A stretch of DNA of 64,000 bases from Monarcha castaneiventris obscurior. Its lineage: Eukaryota > Chordata > Aves > Passeriformes > Monarchidae. The notes below the pieces were generated by a model. The model saw nothing but the letters and a program-made list of their open reading frames with translations, had not been told where the DNA came from and searched no databases. Location: NCBI GenBank assembly GCA_026261815.1, contig JAMPIT010000884.1, positions 14,397,001 through 14,461,000 on the forward strand. Direction: 5' to 3'. A program made the translations under genes and the position numbers. Positions 1-14,469 of the stretch are shown here, one piece after another; within the stretch, counting starts at the first letter, position 1; each line of letters opens with the position of its first letter.

Positions 1-514
1 TGATTCTATAGTCAGACAGAGAAAATTCAGAAACATAAGTAAAAAAAAATGTAATAACTTGTATTCTTTTCCATTTTCATGTCTTACTATTTGTTCTGTT
101 CTTCATGTGGTGAAGTGTCAGTGATTTAAGAAACTTTTTATAGATTATTCAGTTTATTTGCCTTAACATGTAGCATATTTAAAATGAGATTGTCAGAAAG
201 GCAGCAGAAGGACAAACTCTTCAGGAGCACTCAACTCTCAAATCCCTCAAAGCCATCACTGCGTTCTCAAGGCAAAGCTCAGGTTGCAGATACAGTGGCA
301 CAGAAGATGATCACCTTTTGCTATGATAGAGATCATGGATAAAGTCTTTTTAGGTGAATTATATCACTGTTAAGTTCATACCATATGTATTAATAATGTT
401 AAAATATATACAAAGACCAAAGCTCAGCACTTAACTTTCATAAGGTAAGATTCCACCTCCAATTTTCCATTAAAATGAATGCTTAAATAAACATTTAAAT
501 AAATGTTTAAATAA

Positions 515-536
515 ACTAGATATTGGAATATCTAGT
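515..536. repeat. 10-bp inverted repeat with 2-nt centre
   Basis: Seen: ACTAGATATT, GG, AATATCTAGT. It follows an AT-rich imperfect repeat of TTTAAATAAA-type words at 483-514. Confidence 0.6.
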
Positions 537-1164
537 GATTCAAAATGGTGTAATGCTCAGATGAATAATCATTAAAAATCTGGAAGCACACCATTTCTAT
601 TAACACTGCACAGAGGAAGAAAACTTAAGTGAAGTTTTCATATATTCTGGGTTTAAATCAAATATATTCCCAATGATAAGAATCATTCTTATAGTCAGCT
701 ACCAGGGACAGCAAGATAAGTTAGACAGCTAGCTGGTAGCATAATTATGCTCCGATATAAAAATATAACCATTCTCTTTGCTTTGTTAATAGCTCTGGAA
801 ACTTGAACCAACTCAGTGAAAAGCAAAAATGGTATTTGGCTGTCTGACAGTCATCACACAGCACTCTTGTATAATGCTTGCTTTGAATAAAGGGTTGACA
901 CTGTTATAACATGACACACCAGTCACAGTTCTTCAAAGGACAGAAGTGGGAAGTGAATGTGTGTTTAAGTCACTTTTCAAGACATTCCTTACTGCTGTCC
1001 TTATGCATGGCATAACTGTTTCAAAGTCACTGCAGCCTCATTAGAGATGTGACCTTTGGGCAATTCCACCAAACTAAGAACTGAAATCAGGAGCTGGCAA
1101 AGGGTCTCTGACATGGCTGCAAAGTTTTCCACTCAAACAAATAAAAAAAATTAAAAATGCCCTA

Positions 1165-1236
1165 AAAAGTAATGAATCACAACAGCTATGAGTTTCACAT
1201 AACTGCTCACAAAAGAAGTGAATCACAACTGCTATG
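1165..1236 (+). repeat. Imperfect tandem duplication, 26-bp copies, period 46
   Basis: Seen: AAAAGTAATGAATCACAACA and GCTATG (1165-1190) recur with three substitutions or so as AAAAGAAGTGAATCACAACT and GCTATG (1211-1236). The 20 bases between the copies (1191-1210) show no match downstream. Confidence 0.75.
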
Positions 1237-3289
1237 CCTTTCCACTTGGATTTTTTAATTTGCTTGATGAAGAGAACACATATCCCCACAACCATGAACA
1301 CATCAGAAACAGGGGCCTTGGTTTTTCAGAGCCTGTGGGGATATAGTGCTAGGAAGGAAGCAAAATCCATCAGCATGGAGAACCTAGTTCTTGTATGTTG
1401 TCCTGTACTGCCATGGGTCTCTTCCCCTTGAAGAATTAGTTCTACCCTTCAGATTAAGGAAATTCTTCATAAAATGGGGAAAAAGGTGAAAAACTTAAAA
1501 AAAAAAAAAAGTGTATACCTCTCAAGTTTTCCTTTTCTCCTTTTCTCTGAGATTAGAAGAAATTATCATTACCATATTTCCCTGCGCACTTTTCCAGAAA
1601 AGAAGTTGTGGTGGTACACTGAAAAATAATTCTGAACACTTAAATCAGTACAAGTTTGGCTTTACATGCTGGGGAAATAAAATGTACAAATTGAAGGGTT
1701 TCATAAGAGATAGTCTCGCTTCTGGGCTGACCACAGCAAGCCCTACCTGCTTATTTCCCACCCACTCAGCTCTGTCAATGTAAATCGCCAGAGCTACAAT
1801 TTAACCTTCTCCATGCAAAAACAAAACAAAATTCCCCAAACCACATGTCCCTTGAATGTTGCTTTTACTTTAATAGCAAATGTATCAAAGAGTACCTTCC
1901 TTTTCTTGCCCATCAGTGAAGTCCTATTCAGAGCAAAAAGCAAAATCAAGACAGTGTCCTGATTATTTTCCCTCAAAACACAACAATAATAATAAAATCA
2001 CACAGTAAGGTAGTTAAAAATCACAGATTTGAACACCTACCTGGCTGCTTAGCTATTCTTTTTGACAGTGATCATTTTAATCAATTCCATATAAACAACC
2101 TCAGCAATCATTTTTTTGCTCTGCTGTCCCCTACTCCCCCAGCAGCAAAATTCAACATCATTTTCTTTATATGGACTCAAGCTCTTTTAAGTAACATTAA
2201 TATTAGAGGACTGGATTGAGGGTGGTTGCATAATTTCCAGCACACTGAAGTCCTGAACTAGGACTGGAATTACTAATATCACTGAAATTCTCCTATTCCT
2301 AATAATAATAAATTGAAAATGACTGCTTGGCTTATCTCTGTAAGTAATGGGATCACATTAAGACAAGTGCACTGAAGATAAATATTGGATATAAACTCCT
2401 GACAGGAAGACATCTAAGAATGAGAGATGGGAAGAAGTTCTTTTCCTTGAATTATATTGATTTAGAACAAGGGAAGAAAGAGCAGAAGTTGTAACACTAG
2501 GGAAAGCACTGGACTGGCCCAAAGCACAAGGGGAATGGTGAAGAGGGAAAGAACACCATAACCTAGATAACTTACACTGGAAGCCTGCAGCAACTGAAAA
2601 TAAGTATTGGCCTTAAATCTTGTGTGATCCTAACTAGAACAGTGTTACTGAAATTTGTGGCTGGAAAAGAAAATCGGGAAAGAAAAAACATTAGGCCAAG
2701 TATTTGTTAACAATTGATCCAGACTGCCTTAATGGTTGAATTTAGACCATCATGGACAGGATCTGCCTCTGATATAAACTTTAAATAGTCTTGTAGGCTG
2801 CATCTATACTTTCTGGTACAGGAGTTCTTTGAATTAAAGGAAAAAGGGCATAGATTAGTCTATTTGTTTCAACACAGAGCCCAACAATGGCAAGAGAAAG
2901 TCCGTTGCTTGTATGAAGATGGAGGTTAAATTTTTTTTAACTTTCACCTTAGAGGTGGAGGATGGAGCACCCAGTACTGTGATGAGCAGGTCAGGACTCC
3001 TCTACATGCTGTCATTACCCCACAAGGTAAGGAATGCTAAAATGACATTGTTTACTGATCAGCTGGCTACTGCCAGCCCCTCTGTAGTAAGCAAAGAGAG
3101 AAAAAAAAGGGAAGTCTTGTGTCAGGAGCTTAACTGCACGCTCCAAATTACCTCAGAAATCCCCTCCATCTTTTGTAGTGGTGACCTTGACCAGGACCTG
3201 CTTCTGCAAACAAACAAACATTTTGCAGCCCAAAGAGACAGAGCAAATGGCTGCATTCAATTAGATGCCAAGTAGCAAAGCCAGTATGG

Positions 3290-6200
3290 ATGCCTAGGAA
3301 TTAATACGTGGGTGTCTCCTTGCCTCTGCCAGGGCTCTGCTGCAGGGGTGGCTTCCTGAAGCAGGAGAGCACCAAGACGAATTTGTTGAAGCTGCATGGC
3401 TGCAGCAGGGTGAGGGAATCTCACTGCTGGGCTGCCTTTCTCAGTTAATGACTAGTGACAGCTCCCAGTGACTGTGGCCAGCCTCTCTTCCCCATCTTTT
3501 TGAAAAAGCAATTAATTGTCTTAATGTCTCGCTGTGTTTTGCGTAGCTACCTGCTCTCAATAAATAAAACTCTACAGGGACTTTGTGTTTTTCTAGTGCC
3601 TGAGCTAGAGTCATCTGACAACTGGGGAAGCAGGAGCTGGCTCCTGCTGAGGCCGGGATTCTCACAGCAGCACCGGGGGGATCAGAAAATTCAAAAGCAG
3701 TAATGACCCAAGTTTCCAGGTCTCCCAGGCTATGCAGGGCTAAGCCTAGCCTTCCAAGTATATTTACATTGCATATGGGCACCTCACTGTGCTGACCCTG
3801 CAGGGCACAGCAATTTTCAGAACATCTCAGAGCAAAGGAGCTCTCAAATCAGGTTTTAACAAAGTCAACAGTCAAGCAAGTTCAGGCCTCAAACCCAGTA
3901 ATGCCTGGGCTTCACCTTCAGTGTAAACATGCCCTCCCTTGGCCAGAGAGGAGTGTGGAGAACCCAGCTGCCTAACCTTGGGTGGGTGAAGCAAGCAACC
4001 CTTAAACCATGCCTGCTTTTTGTCCTTGAACTTCTGCATTGCTGAGCTCATTTGGACTTCCTCTCGAGTCAGAAAGACCCCCTGAGGATGCTCTGCCTTC
4101 CTGAAGGGCACGGTGGCTGCCCAGGTGTGAAAGGAAAGATATTGGGGGGATGTTTGTAGCTACCCATATTTCATACCCTTCAAATCATCTGGTCCCAAAC
4201 CCCAAGGACCTGTCCTGCTGGTACTCTGACAGTGAAAACTTTTATCGGAGATAATCAGCAGAGCAATTGATAAAAGCCTGTTCTAATGACCTTTTTATTC
4301 CTTTTCCCTAGGAACAAATTCAGGATCGTGGAATATTGGTTTATTCCAGACTAACAAATAAATGCCTGCCACTCTTTAGCTACTACAGTGTTGACATCAC
4401 CAATCAGCTGGGTCACAGATAAATAGAGAGCATAAGTGTGTGTATATATTCCATTTCTGTTGTCCTGCATCATGAATAAGATCATTGCCAATATTTTCTG
4501 TGAGAGCAAACCTGTATCAAGGCTTATTCACACAGTAAAACCATGGAACAAATCGAGATTTCTAACTTGAGCCTGGCCAGAAGAGAATAATGCCACGGAA
4601 AGAACATCCAGACAATGTGGCTCTGCCCATTACCTCTAGATAAAAAACCTCTTTGGCAGGGGAGATGTTTACAACTGCCCTAATCAGAAGCTTCTCACAC
4701 ATTTTTATTCCACCCTGCACCTTCTGTTGTAAATCAGGCTTTAAAAAGCAGATAGCAGCACTGTGATCTTATGTCAAGAGTGAGAGATGTTTGTTTAATG
4801 GGCCTTTAAATTGTTTGTTTTAGAAAATACACATACCACTGCCAATGCAATAACTCCCCACCATATTTTTAACTTGCTCTGTCTTTATGCAATAAAAAAA
4901 AAAGAAAAAAGGAGATAGGAAAAAATTCTGTATAAATAACAATAACCTTTGCTTGTTTGCATTTTTCCAAACCACTCTTTCTGGTTTCTTTGTAGACAGC
5001 TCATGGCTGAAATCAGGTTTTGAAATACACCCTCTTAAACAATTCAAGAAAAATAAAAAACTGCTGATTGTATGACTCTGAGCTGAATGGTCACTCTCTT
5101 TCACAGAGGAATGTTAGTGCATCTTTGAGGTGCAAATGAAAATCAGAGGCCAGGGAGCGCATATATCTGTTAAAGCTCTGATTCTAGAACACAGCTTGGA
5201 GGCTTAGGCACTTGGGGTTTGCATTTAACTTCTTTCTGGGCTTCTTTGAGAAACTCAGCTGTTTTGTTTTTAACAATTACTTGACATATGTTGTTTAAAG
5301 CACAACAAATTATCCTGCTCAAAAAGTGTATGTCTTGAACCCCTTATAGATCTGATGAAGTAGAGTTTATTATGTACATGTGTAATTTTTCAGAGGTCTT
5401 TTTTTTCCCTATCTTACTGTTTAGACTGCTGCAAATATCAAAGAGTTCAACTAGCTTTTGTTTTCCTTGTCAGGTGACAACTGAACTGAAAATAGGTTTT
5501 CAGCTTTTCAACAGGTTTGCATATTTTTCCCCTGTTAGGTCCACTTGGCAGGTCTCAAACATACGAAAGCTTTAAACATAATTTGTTCCTAATGGCAGAA
5601 CAACTTGAGTTCTATTTTTATTTCCTGCAGATACATCTATGCAAATTTGCTCCAGTAACAACAAATTATTTCAGGTCACAAAAACACTGAGCAGGGGGAT
5701 AGAAAAAACAGTTGGTTCTGAGGGTCTGCTGCGCCTCCTAGTTTTCCTTAAAGATACAAAATTGTAGTGCTGATTAACTTAATAAGATGGGCTAATTACA
5801 GAAAGTTCCAGAAGACCTTGGAGAGCCAGAAATTCCCTAAAACTAACAGCAGGTGATGCTATTTATACTTTGTTTTTATAAATTATAAAATTATTTAGAA
5901 AATAAGTGTGTCTCAAGTGATAATAAACTGATTAAATATAAATTGAATGGAAGAAGGAAACGCCCCTCCCTCTCTAATCCATAATTAAGATTTCTGGTTT
6001 CAAAAGATTGAGAAGGTTGAACTAGTAAACCAAATTTGGACTGAAAAGGTAAGAAATTACAGAGAGCCTAAGCTTTCTGTACTTGTAGCCCCAAAAGCAC
6101 ACAAATGGGGTAGAATTTGTATTTTGCACAAGGGAAGAATTATAGAGAAGGGCTCCAAGCACAACAGGATTAGTAGCAGTGTTTTAAGAGTACCAGAAGG

Positions 6201-9000
6201 AAACAGAAAGCTTTCACGGAGAGGAAGAAGGTGTTTATTAGAAAGAAAGCTATGTCCATACCTGACAATAGGGACTAAGTGAGAACAACCAGAGTCCAAC
6301 AGACTGCTAAGTAGTGAAAATAAATCGTAAATGATTTTTCACTCATATGAAACTGAAGGGAAAAGCTGCTACTATGTAAAGAAGGAGGAGCAGAAACTGA
6401 AAAAAAGCCCGTGGGGACTTTGCATAAGCTAAACTTTGTTTTTCAATACGAGGCATGTTGGCAAACCTGGTGTCAAAGGTGGGACAGCTAAAAAAGAAAA
6501 AAGTGGTAAACTGAGATAGAGCTGAAGCAGGAGAAAAACAAAGGAGCTAGATGCACTCATGTTAAAACACCAGCTAGTGTCTGCCCAAGTGTTATATAGA
6601 AAACAAGGACAGGAAGTCACAAATTATTTTTTAATGCTTCAAAGGAATATCTAAGTTCAGGCAGCATGATACACCATTAGCAACTCCAGCATCATCTCTT
6701 CATTTAAAGACTGGGGAAGAAGAGAGCAACTCTTTTCTCTCAGTGCATCACCTGACCTGACTAGTACTGAAAGCTTCAGGAAAGAAATCCGCAGCAGAAA
6801 ATGTTGACAAGAGAACTGCAAAATAAGAAAATAGTGACATAAGTAGAGAGTAAGATAAAATGCAACACAGGTTTGCTAAAGGTAGGAGTTGACAAACTTG
6901 ACATCCTCCTTTGATACAATTTTCTAGACAAGGGCAACACAGCAGATGTATTTGGTATTGAGAAAAGCACTGGATTTTGTGTTACACATGGCATTTCTAG
7001 TTAAAAGGGAGGGGATGAGGATTAGAATTGCACAGTTAGTAGCTGTACAGCTAGTCCTACAGAGATACAAGAGTTAGCAGGGCTGGCAGGTCTAAGTGCC
7101 AAGCCAGAGGGATGTCTGAAAGCACTTTCTCAATGGCTGACCCTGCAACAACCTTTATTTTCATTCAGTACCCTGACACACAGTAAAGAGGCCTGGTGAA
7201 ATTTCCCAAGAATCACGTGTTTCCAAAAATATTGTCAATATACAGGAGGATCCAAGCACTGCAGGGCTAAATCTGTATTAGTGATTTCCATTGGAACAGT
7301 TACTCTCCCTGTAAGCAAACATTTGAAAGAGTAAGTCCGGTTGTTGGTGGGGTCTCTGCTACTCAGGACCAGGCTAGGGCTAGAATGAGTTCCTCTCTGC
7401 TTTCATTGTCCAAAAGCTTGGAACACGGGGGCCCTCAGCACAGTGAGACAGAAGCAGATTTGCTGGGTGGAACAGCTTGTGCTATTTGCTGATGCAAGTA
7501 TAGCACTGGTGTCCTCGAGGACTTCAGTCACAGAAAAGATATGTAATGTACACAGTTCCAGGTCATACATCTAAGATTAAGAAAAAACCCTTCATATTTG
7601 GAAATGCCAGAGGGGAAAAGAGGTTACTGCTTCATCAGAAGATGATTTTGAAAGAGAAATATAATACATTAGGTGTTCCTGTGAGGAGAGGGAACACCAG
7701 AGCAGACTAGCCCAGAGTAACCCACACCTGCTCTTTGGCTTGCCTGAATTTATCTCCTATGTTTGGGCTACCACATCCTCTGTTTCAGAGCCTCTCTGTC
7801 CCACTGCAACTCTCAGCCACCTCTTCCAAGCAGGACGGAATGAAATGTGAATAGCAGCTCAGTTCCTGGCAGGATGCACCCAGCAGCCCTAGCCCAACAG
7901 GGACCAGTGCTTGCCCTCATGGAAGAGGGAGGAGAGGGGCAGTGCCACTGTTCTGCTGCAGTGCTGGCTGCTCCAGCCTCCTGGGCCAGATGCCAGAGGT
8001 GCAGGAGTCTCAGCTTTTCCCACTGACTGCCCATGTGCAGAGCTTGGCAGCTCTACTTCCCACACAGGGTAAATCACCCAGGACTGCCCAGGAGCGTGGC
8101 ACACATGTGGGCTGCCCCTCGCTTCACTCCATGGCTGGTCATCCTCCTGCTGTCTGCTTGAAGTGCTGCTGAGGAGGGAAAACGTTCTGTTTTCAGATTA
8201 TTTTCCTTAAGAAGAGGGGTCCAGGACTGCCTCTACCCCTCAGCTGGGAGATGCTTGTGAAATTTCCTGGTTCAGAGAGGCTGACACCTGCTGCCTTGCA
8301 CCTGAGACCCCGTCTGGGCATCTGGGAGCAGCCAACAGCCCACGCTAAAGCTCAGGAACAGAGTCTGCGTTAAAACACACACTCATCCTCCCAACATAAA
8401 AAATACAACATAGATGTAGTGACAAACTGAAAAAATGCTGCTGTGGCCTTACCCCACCAAAGGCCTGAGCAGACAAGAAGTGGAAGGCAGCTAAATGTGG
8501 AGCAGAATTAAAGGGGGTCGGCAGCCTCTCCAGACCCCCTCCCCTGCCTTTGTCTCTGAGCTAGTGAACCTACTCCATTGGCAGGAGGAGCCTGTGTTTG
8601 TCTGGAGTCCCTGGAGTCAGACTGCAAAAGGACATCCATCCAGAGCCAGTGTTATGAACTATTCAAATTTACCTGGAAAATTTTTTGGTTTTTTAGGTAT
8701 GCTTGAAAGCCATTTAAGAAGGAATCACTTTGATTCTTCAGTGAAGAATTTGTCAGGGTGGAAACCTCCCTGAAATCCTCTCTGATTCATGGAATATTAA
8801 CCTACTTAAGCTACATTATGCTCAAAAGCTATGGTGCTGGATGACATGGAAAATCCAGAGGGAACTAGATCAATCAGAAATTAAGACTTCCAGATGCCAT
8901 TTTATAAATTAATGATTTGGTTTCCCATTTGTACAAGTGCTGATGTAAACAACAATTCTCAGAAACCTCCAAGCATAGAAAAAACCAAAGGGCCCAGCAG
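3290..9000. other. Non-coding sequence with GC-richer patches
   Basis: GC rises at 3300-3700 and again at 7780-8360, with many CTGCAG/CCTGG words but few CpGs, so these are not CpG islands. Short overlapping open frames there follow composition. 5600-7700 is purine-rich in places (GAAGGAGG-type tracts). No repeat or RNA gene recognised. Confidence 0.55.
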
Positions 9001-9074
9001 CATATTTTAGTGTTACAGTAGTTCAATAAGTGCATTTATTGTAGTTCCTTGGGGGGTTGTGCAATATGTATCAT

Positions 9075-9145
9075 AGACAAAAATATGTTTTATGGGCCAA
9101 ATCCTGCTCTCAAACTTCATTAGAGGGTTTAAACTGGCGTAATGG
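9075..9145. repeat. Ancient amniote repeat trace
   Basis: Seen: GGGCCAAATCCTGCTCTC followed by TTTAAACTGGCGTAATGG resembles an interspersed repeat word order (GGCCAAATCCTGCTCTCAG..ACACTGGTGTAA) that recurs in bird and reptile DNA. Only about 70 bases are left and the family name is uncertain. Confidence 0.35.
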
Positions 9146-9149
9146 AAAA

Positions 9150-12100
9150 TGAACATGCCTCCTCTGAGATCTCCAAATCTCTTTTGAAATAAGGACAAAA
9201 ATAGGAACTAAAAATATTTACCATCTGGAAGGCACATATAGTCTACAAAAGAAAAAAAATCCATGCAAAGTAGCCACCTACTCATTAGAATTGATTACCT
9301 CTTCTAGATATAAAAAGCTATCCACTCAAGTTTTCTTCTTTTGGCACACTCTCCCACAAGTTAAAACTGTTTGACAATGATCAAATGAGTATTCACCCTT
9401 ACTTTTTTTGCTGAAATCTCACCTAGCTGATTTATCTTTATTAAAAGGGAAAGAGCTGTTTGTTCTACTTGTACTTGAAATACATAATTTGGTTGTTTGG
9501 GAGTTCACTGTAAGGAAAGGCACAGACACAACCCCATCTGAAATTTTGGTTGTCCAGTGCTGTCACTCCTTATGTGCTCAAGTGTGTAGGTACAGGTATT
9601 TGATTGGGCCTGCTATGTTGCTGTGAAGGGATCGAGCCTTAAAAAAAGAAAAGCCCTAAAAACTAAAATAAAAATAAATAGTTAAGAGAAAAAAAAAATA
9701 ATCAGGATAAAAATGTTCACAGCGCTTGTGTCAGCACTGTAGGATCAATCCGCTGAAGGGTCAAAATAAATTCACTTATAAAACATTGCGTTATGTCCAT
9801 GTGCACTCAACATCTAAATAAAAAATTTGGACTGAAGTTCTATAAACAATCTCTTTCTCTTAAATTTCTTCCCACTTTAGTGCCACCTGAGAACTAAGGG
9901 CCTTTGTAGCAAACTCCAGCTTCCAAAGGTAGAGTGAGGTATACTAAAGAAGTTTTTTTTTTTGTTTTTCTGATAAATTGACTTTATAACAATATTGTGG
10001 TAACATTCAGTTACTCCCTATGCTTATAGTCTAACAACCAGTTTAGAAATCACAGAACTCTTAGAAGGAAATATGGTTGTTCCAGTTACTTATCACAATC
10101 ATTCAAAGAGCTTTAAAAATACATGATTCATGTTGCTTAATATGTTTAAGACCACAGTGAAGGGGAAAAAAAAATATACCCCACTTTCTCAGGAAAAATA
10201 ATTGCCAAAGCTGAAGGGTCAGTTTCTTCCCCTCCAGGCTTGCTACAAATCAAAGGCATTGCTTGAGAAATGGCTATGGATAACTAGGGAAATAACTAGG
10301 AAATGACTAAGAAGCTATTTTATTATGTCTATGAGAATCCAGTTATAAAATGATTACCAAAAGTAATAATCTGTTCCTGCACCCTAAAACTGAGCTGTCT
10401 GTTCTCTATTTTGAATAAATTAGGGCAATCCCAGAGCGAAGGAACAATGTGTTGCCATTTGTACAACAGGGGCTCGAACATGGCCACAGTGAATTCTGGT
10501 AAAACTGAGCCAATCCTCCTGTTTTGTCCAAGGGTGGAGATGTAGCGGAATGAAAACGCTGCTTTTTTTTTCTTCACTGCTTTAGACGAAGTATCTGGGG
10601 GAAAGGGACTTTTGTGCTCTCTCTGAGGAACGAGAGGAAATGGGAGACTGTGTTTGGGAAGGTTAGAAACAGCCCAAGTCTACAGAATGGCCATCTTATG
10701 CTTAAAATAACTGCTCCCATTGCAGGTTAAACTGCTGCGACTTGCAGGTCCTCTGAAGAGGAATGGTTGCTCCATTAGGCTCACTTCCACAGACACTGCC
10801 TACAGAGCATTACACAGACACTGATATTAAATAAATCATAAGCAATCTGGAGGAAAGAAATTCAGTAAAACAGGCACCATACTGACCAGAAGATTCGCAG
10901 GGCTTGTTATGGCCTGCACACATTTCTACTTGGGGGCACCAGTTGGAGTCAAGCAGGAATCAACAGCGTGACATTTACTCAGTGAAAAAAATAAATGCAA
11001 TAATCTCAGCACATCAGAAAGTGCGTCCACACAAACACATGAGCACATCAATCCTGTATTGGCAAGCACTGGAATTCCAGGCAGGGAGAGAGCTTCTGCA
11101 GAGACAGACATGAAGAGAGGCAGAGCAGTAAATACTGTTGTCAGTTCCTAAGGCAGATCATATCTGGGATACTTTAGAGCTTAGTATGGAAACAGCTTTG
11201 AGGAAAGCTATCAGCTAGGGATAGACCCCAACTCCAAGTAATGTTCAACTGATGGACAGCTACGCAATGGTATCCAGGTTCCAGTGGATAATTTCACAGA
11301 TGAACCTGAAAAAAACAGCAGGGTTGGGTCAGGAATGAGTTTCTTACTGTTGCTTTCTCAAATATGATAATGCAGCACCCTCACTTCCCAAGGAGATGGG
11401 AACAACTAATCAAAAAGTTCAGAGACACCACCTCTTTCGTGTCTTTCTGAGTGGAAATCAGTCCTGGTTTCTGGTCTGGGTATACTCTGGAATCTACCCC
11501 TAAAATTGCCCCAAGTGTAGGTAACTTGTTTTGTTTCAATGGAATTTTGCTGGATTAGAAGACCATTTTGGTTTATTCTGTAGACAGACAGTCTTCAATT
11601 TATACCATCTTCTGAAAACTAGTTTAACACTGTTTCCATATTATCCTTTGAGTTGAAGAGCTAAGAACATAATCCAAAAATGAAAAATTTCTCTTTTCCT
11701 GACCCACCCCTCTTCAAATGTTTATAATTTTAGTTTCATGTAAGCTTTACTATGATAATTCCCAAGGTCAGACCTTCAGGACTACGTGAGATTTAGACTG
11801 GAATACCATTTTTTCTCCCCGCATCCAAATTCTCATGCTCACAAAATAGCCAAAGCACTTTGGCTAGAACTTTTCAGCTCCACATGAAGGCACCAAATGA
11901 ATTACAGTACACACTGTATTCAATAACAGTGAATACTTCAAAGCTTCCTAATAACTAGGGCATGAATGTAAAATGTGTTGCTCTGCACATCTAAGAGTTT
12001 TCCCCTTTCTCATCATGTTCTTTGAAAAGGTGGCTTTATTCAGATTTTTGTGACTGTTCTTGTTCTACAAAAGCACTTTTAGGATTTTATTGAGGTTTAC

Positions 12101-13735
12101 ATACACCAGTGTTCAAGACGAAAGGCTTTCATGTCAATTATTAATAACAAAATCTTTCATCTGTCTATTTAAAAAAATAAAAACATGATCCTTTTTTCCT
12201 CATTTTGATGTTTAATTTAGAATGAAAATCAAACTCTTTTAAAAAGTTTTCCTCACTATCACAAGGGAAACTATGGTGTTTTTAAGAATTCTCTCTATGA
12301 AGATAATGCCTACTAAAAATAAAATAGAAAATAATAAAATAAAGGGCTTAATCCTTTTTAAGAAAACGTTGAACATATTTAATGATTTCAACAGGAGTGG
12401 AAATGAACTCAGGATCTCATGGAATCAGAACACAAAATGCTGTTTCTACTAATGTTTTTGGGCTAATCTGTTCATTGGCTTAGAAAGCAGCTCAACAGGG
12501 ACTTCAAGAGCTGTAAAAAATGGAAATATTCCTGATTCAAAGAAAACCCTCTTTGGTTTGACATCTGTTCCTTCAAAACATCGCAGCAAGACCACAGACT
12601 ATCCCCATATTACCACGGAGCATGAGGGCTTGTCCTGTGATGACCTGGAGTCCTGGTGCCCTTGCCACGCTGCAGTGTAATTGTCCATTGACAGACACCT
12701 AAGCCTGTAGTACAAGCAATTAAAGTCACTGGTGCTCTGCAAGAGTCATTTCATAGCCCTTCGTGGAGCATTGCTGCCCAGGCCCTGTTCAGGACCCGTG
12801 TCTGTTACATTTCATGGCTTTTTAAAATTAGAACTGCAAGTGGATTCTATTTCATTCATTTTTATTTCTGTAGCACTAACTACCACAGAAAAATCCTGCT
12901 TCCCTGAAACAGTCGTCAGGTGTCACTTTATACCGAGTTCCCTTCAAAATTTCGGATAGATCTACCAAATTTCGTAGTTAGGGTTTGAAATGAAATGATT
13001 TTGTTTGAGACAGCAGTGCTTGCAGTTCTTGAATTTAATTTTAAAAAGTTCTTGCCCCTCTAATTACATTTATATTTCAGTTAAGATTCAATATTTCTAG
13101 CTTGATTTCGTGTTTCTAACACATTTCATCACTGAATTTTGAGCTGTGGGTGGATGTACCTCCAAGTACTTTCCTGTGGCCCCAACACAGTGCAAGTGTT
13201 ACCAAAATCAGGTTGTCATGCCCCTTGTCTTGATGTGGCCGCTCCCATCAGCTCTAGGAATCACACTTATTAAGGTGTCCTGTTTGCAATAAAAACAGAA
13301 AAGGATACCAACATGCATCTTGGAACTCATATTCATAAAATGTGACTAGATTTATTTTTTTAAGGGAAACAGCAGATAATATAACCCAAATATATTTTTT
13401 CTGTAACTTTTTCTCCCTGTGCACAATGTAGCTGCACTTCAGGGCAGTTCCACACTGCCTTCTCAGTATAAAATTGATAATGCTTAGATTGTCTTCCCTA
13501 GAAGCTCCTATGACAATTAAAGCTGAATTTATTTCATGGCCTTCACAAAAAATGAAACCCAAACAAACTCAAGCCTCTAAAAAGTTTGGAATACACTCCA
13601 AAATACTCTTTAAAAAGCCACAGGAGCAAGTTCATATTATGCGTCTGACAATGTAGAGAGAGGAAGGATAAAAGCAGCGTGAGTTGGTGCTTAGGCCTAA
13701 TGACAGGGATTAAAATATTTGAACTGCCCTTTCAG
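9150..13735. other. AT-rich unique sequence, no gene seen
   Basis: A-rich tract at 9640-9705 and a T run at 9952-9963. Stops are frequent in all frames. GC-rich words near 12600-12680 are too short to interpret. Nothing else recognised. Confidence 0.6.
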
Positions 13736-13740
13736 CTTCG

Positions 13741-13860
13741 GTACTGATTAATCATATAATCTCTGACAAATTATAGCCACACTATGCCTTAGTTTTACCC
13801 TCTGTATATTGAGGACAACAATGTTCACCCCCATTTCTGAAGAGGTTTAAAAGTTTTGTG
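13741..13860 (+). mobile_element. MIR-like ancient SINE fragment
   Basis: Seen: CTCTGACAAATTATAG, ACTATGCCTTAGTTTTACCC, TCTGTATATTGAGGACAACA and AATGTTCACCCCCATTTCTG follow the order of the MIR core and tail (accuracy words: GACAAGTCA, CTCAGTTT, CATCTGTAAAATG, GGATAAT). The tRNA-like head is not recognisable. MIR-type SINEs are known to predate the amniote radiation, which fits the decay seen. Confidence 0.6.
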
Positions 13861-14469
13861 CAAAGAACACCAGAAATGTACAAAGAGTTACAACCATCAG
13901 TTTTGGTTATCAGAGAACTCAAGGGGCTCCCTTCACACGACTGATGGGCGCTTTGGGAGGAAAATGAAGTGTTTGGGCATAATTCTACCTTTTGTTACCT
14001 TTTCTGCCTTTAATTATTTCTTTTCATCTTCTGATTAGGCTAGTGCTGATTTGGAAATCTTAACCATACTCTTAAGTGAAATAAACCACTCAGCTTTTTA
14101 TCTGACAGCATTGAAGCTCTTTCATTGTACACGGAGGTGCGTTAATTACCTATTCTTACTTGCCTTCCTTCCCTCCTGCCACACAAATGAAGAGGCTAAT
14201 CCTGTTTTAGTCGTCATGAATGATAGCAAAGGTGTGATTCATCTGCTCTAATTTAGTCACCATCTGCCCAGGGTTTGAGGCAGGTACCCTCAGTTCCCTT
14301 TATTAGCAGTAGAGAGAAACAGGTATCTCCAGAGAGCAATTTATCTTATCCTGTGATGGGGGTGTCTAAAATAGGTCAGAAAAATCACACTCTGGAGATA
14401 TCTATTGTATTTCTGGGAGCATTAAGGGAGCCTGAGGTGAGTGGCTCAAACTTGGGTGCATAACTTTTA

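Larger units (their letters stand above)
1..3290. other. AT-rich unique sequence, no gene seen
   Basis: Contains the inverted repeat at 515-536, the tandem duplication at 1165-1236 and a 14-base A run at 1497-1510. The ATG-initiated frame at 2913-3275 (120 codons) has no domain, no coding-like codon use and no flanking splice pattern, and is not called. No repeat family is recognised with confidence. Confidence 0.6.

Noticed and set aside
2913..3275. 120-codon ATG-initiated open frame
   Set aside because: No domain, promoter or splice pattern. Length is within chance expectation for a 64-kb window read in six frames.
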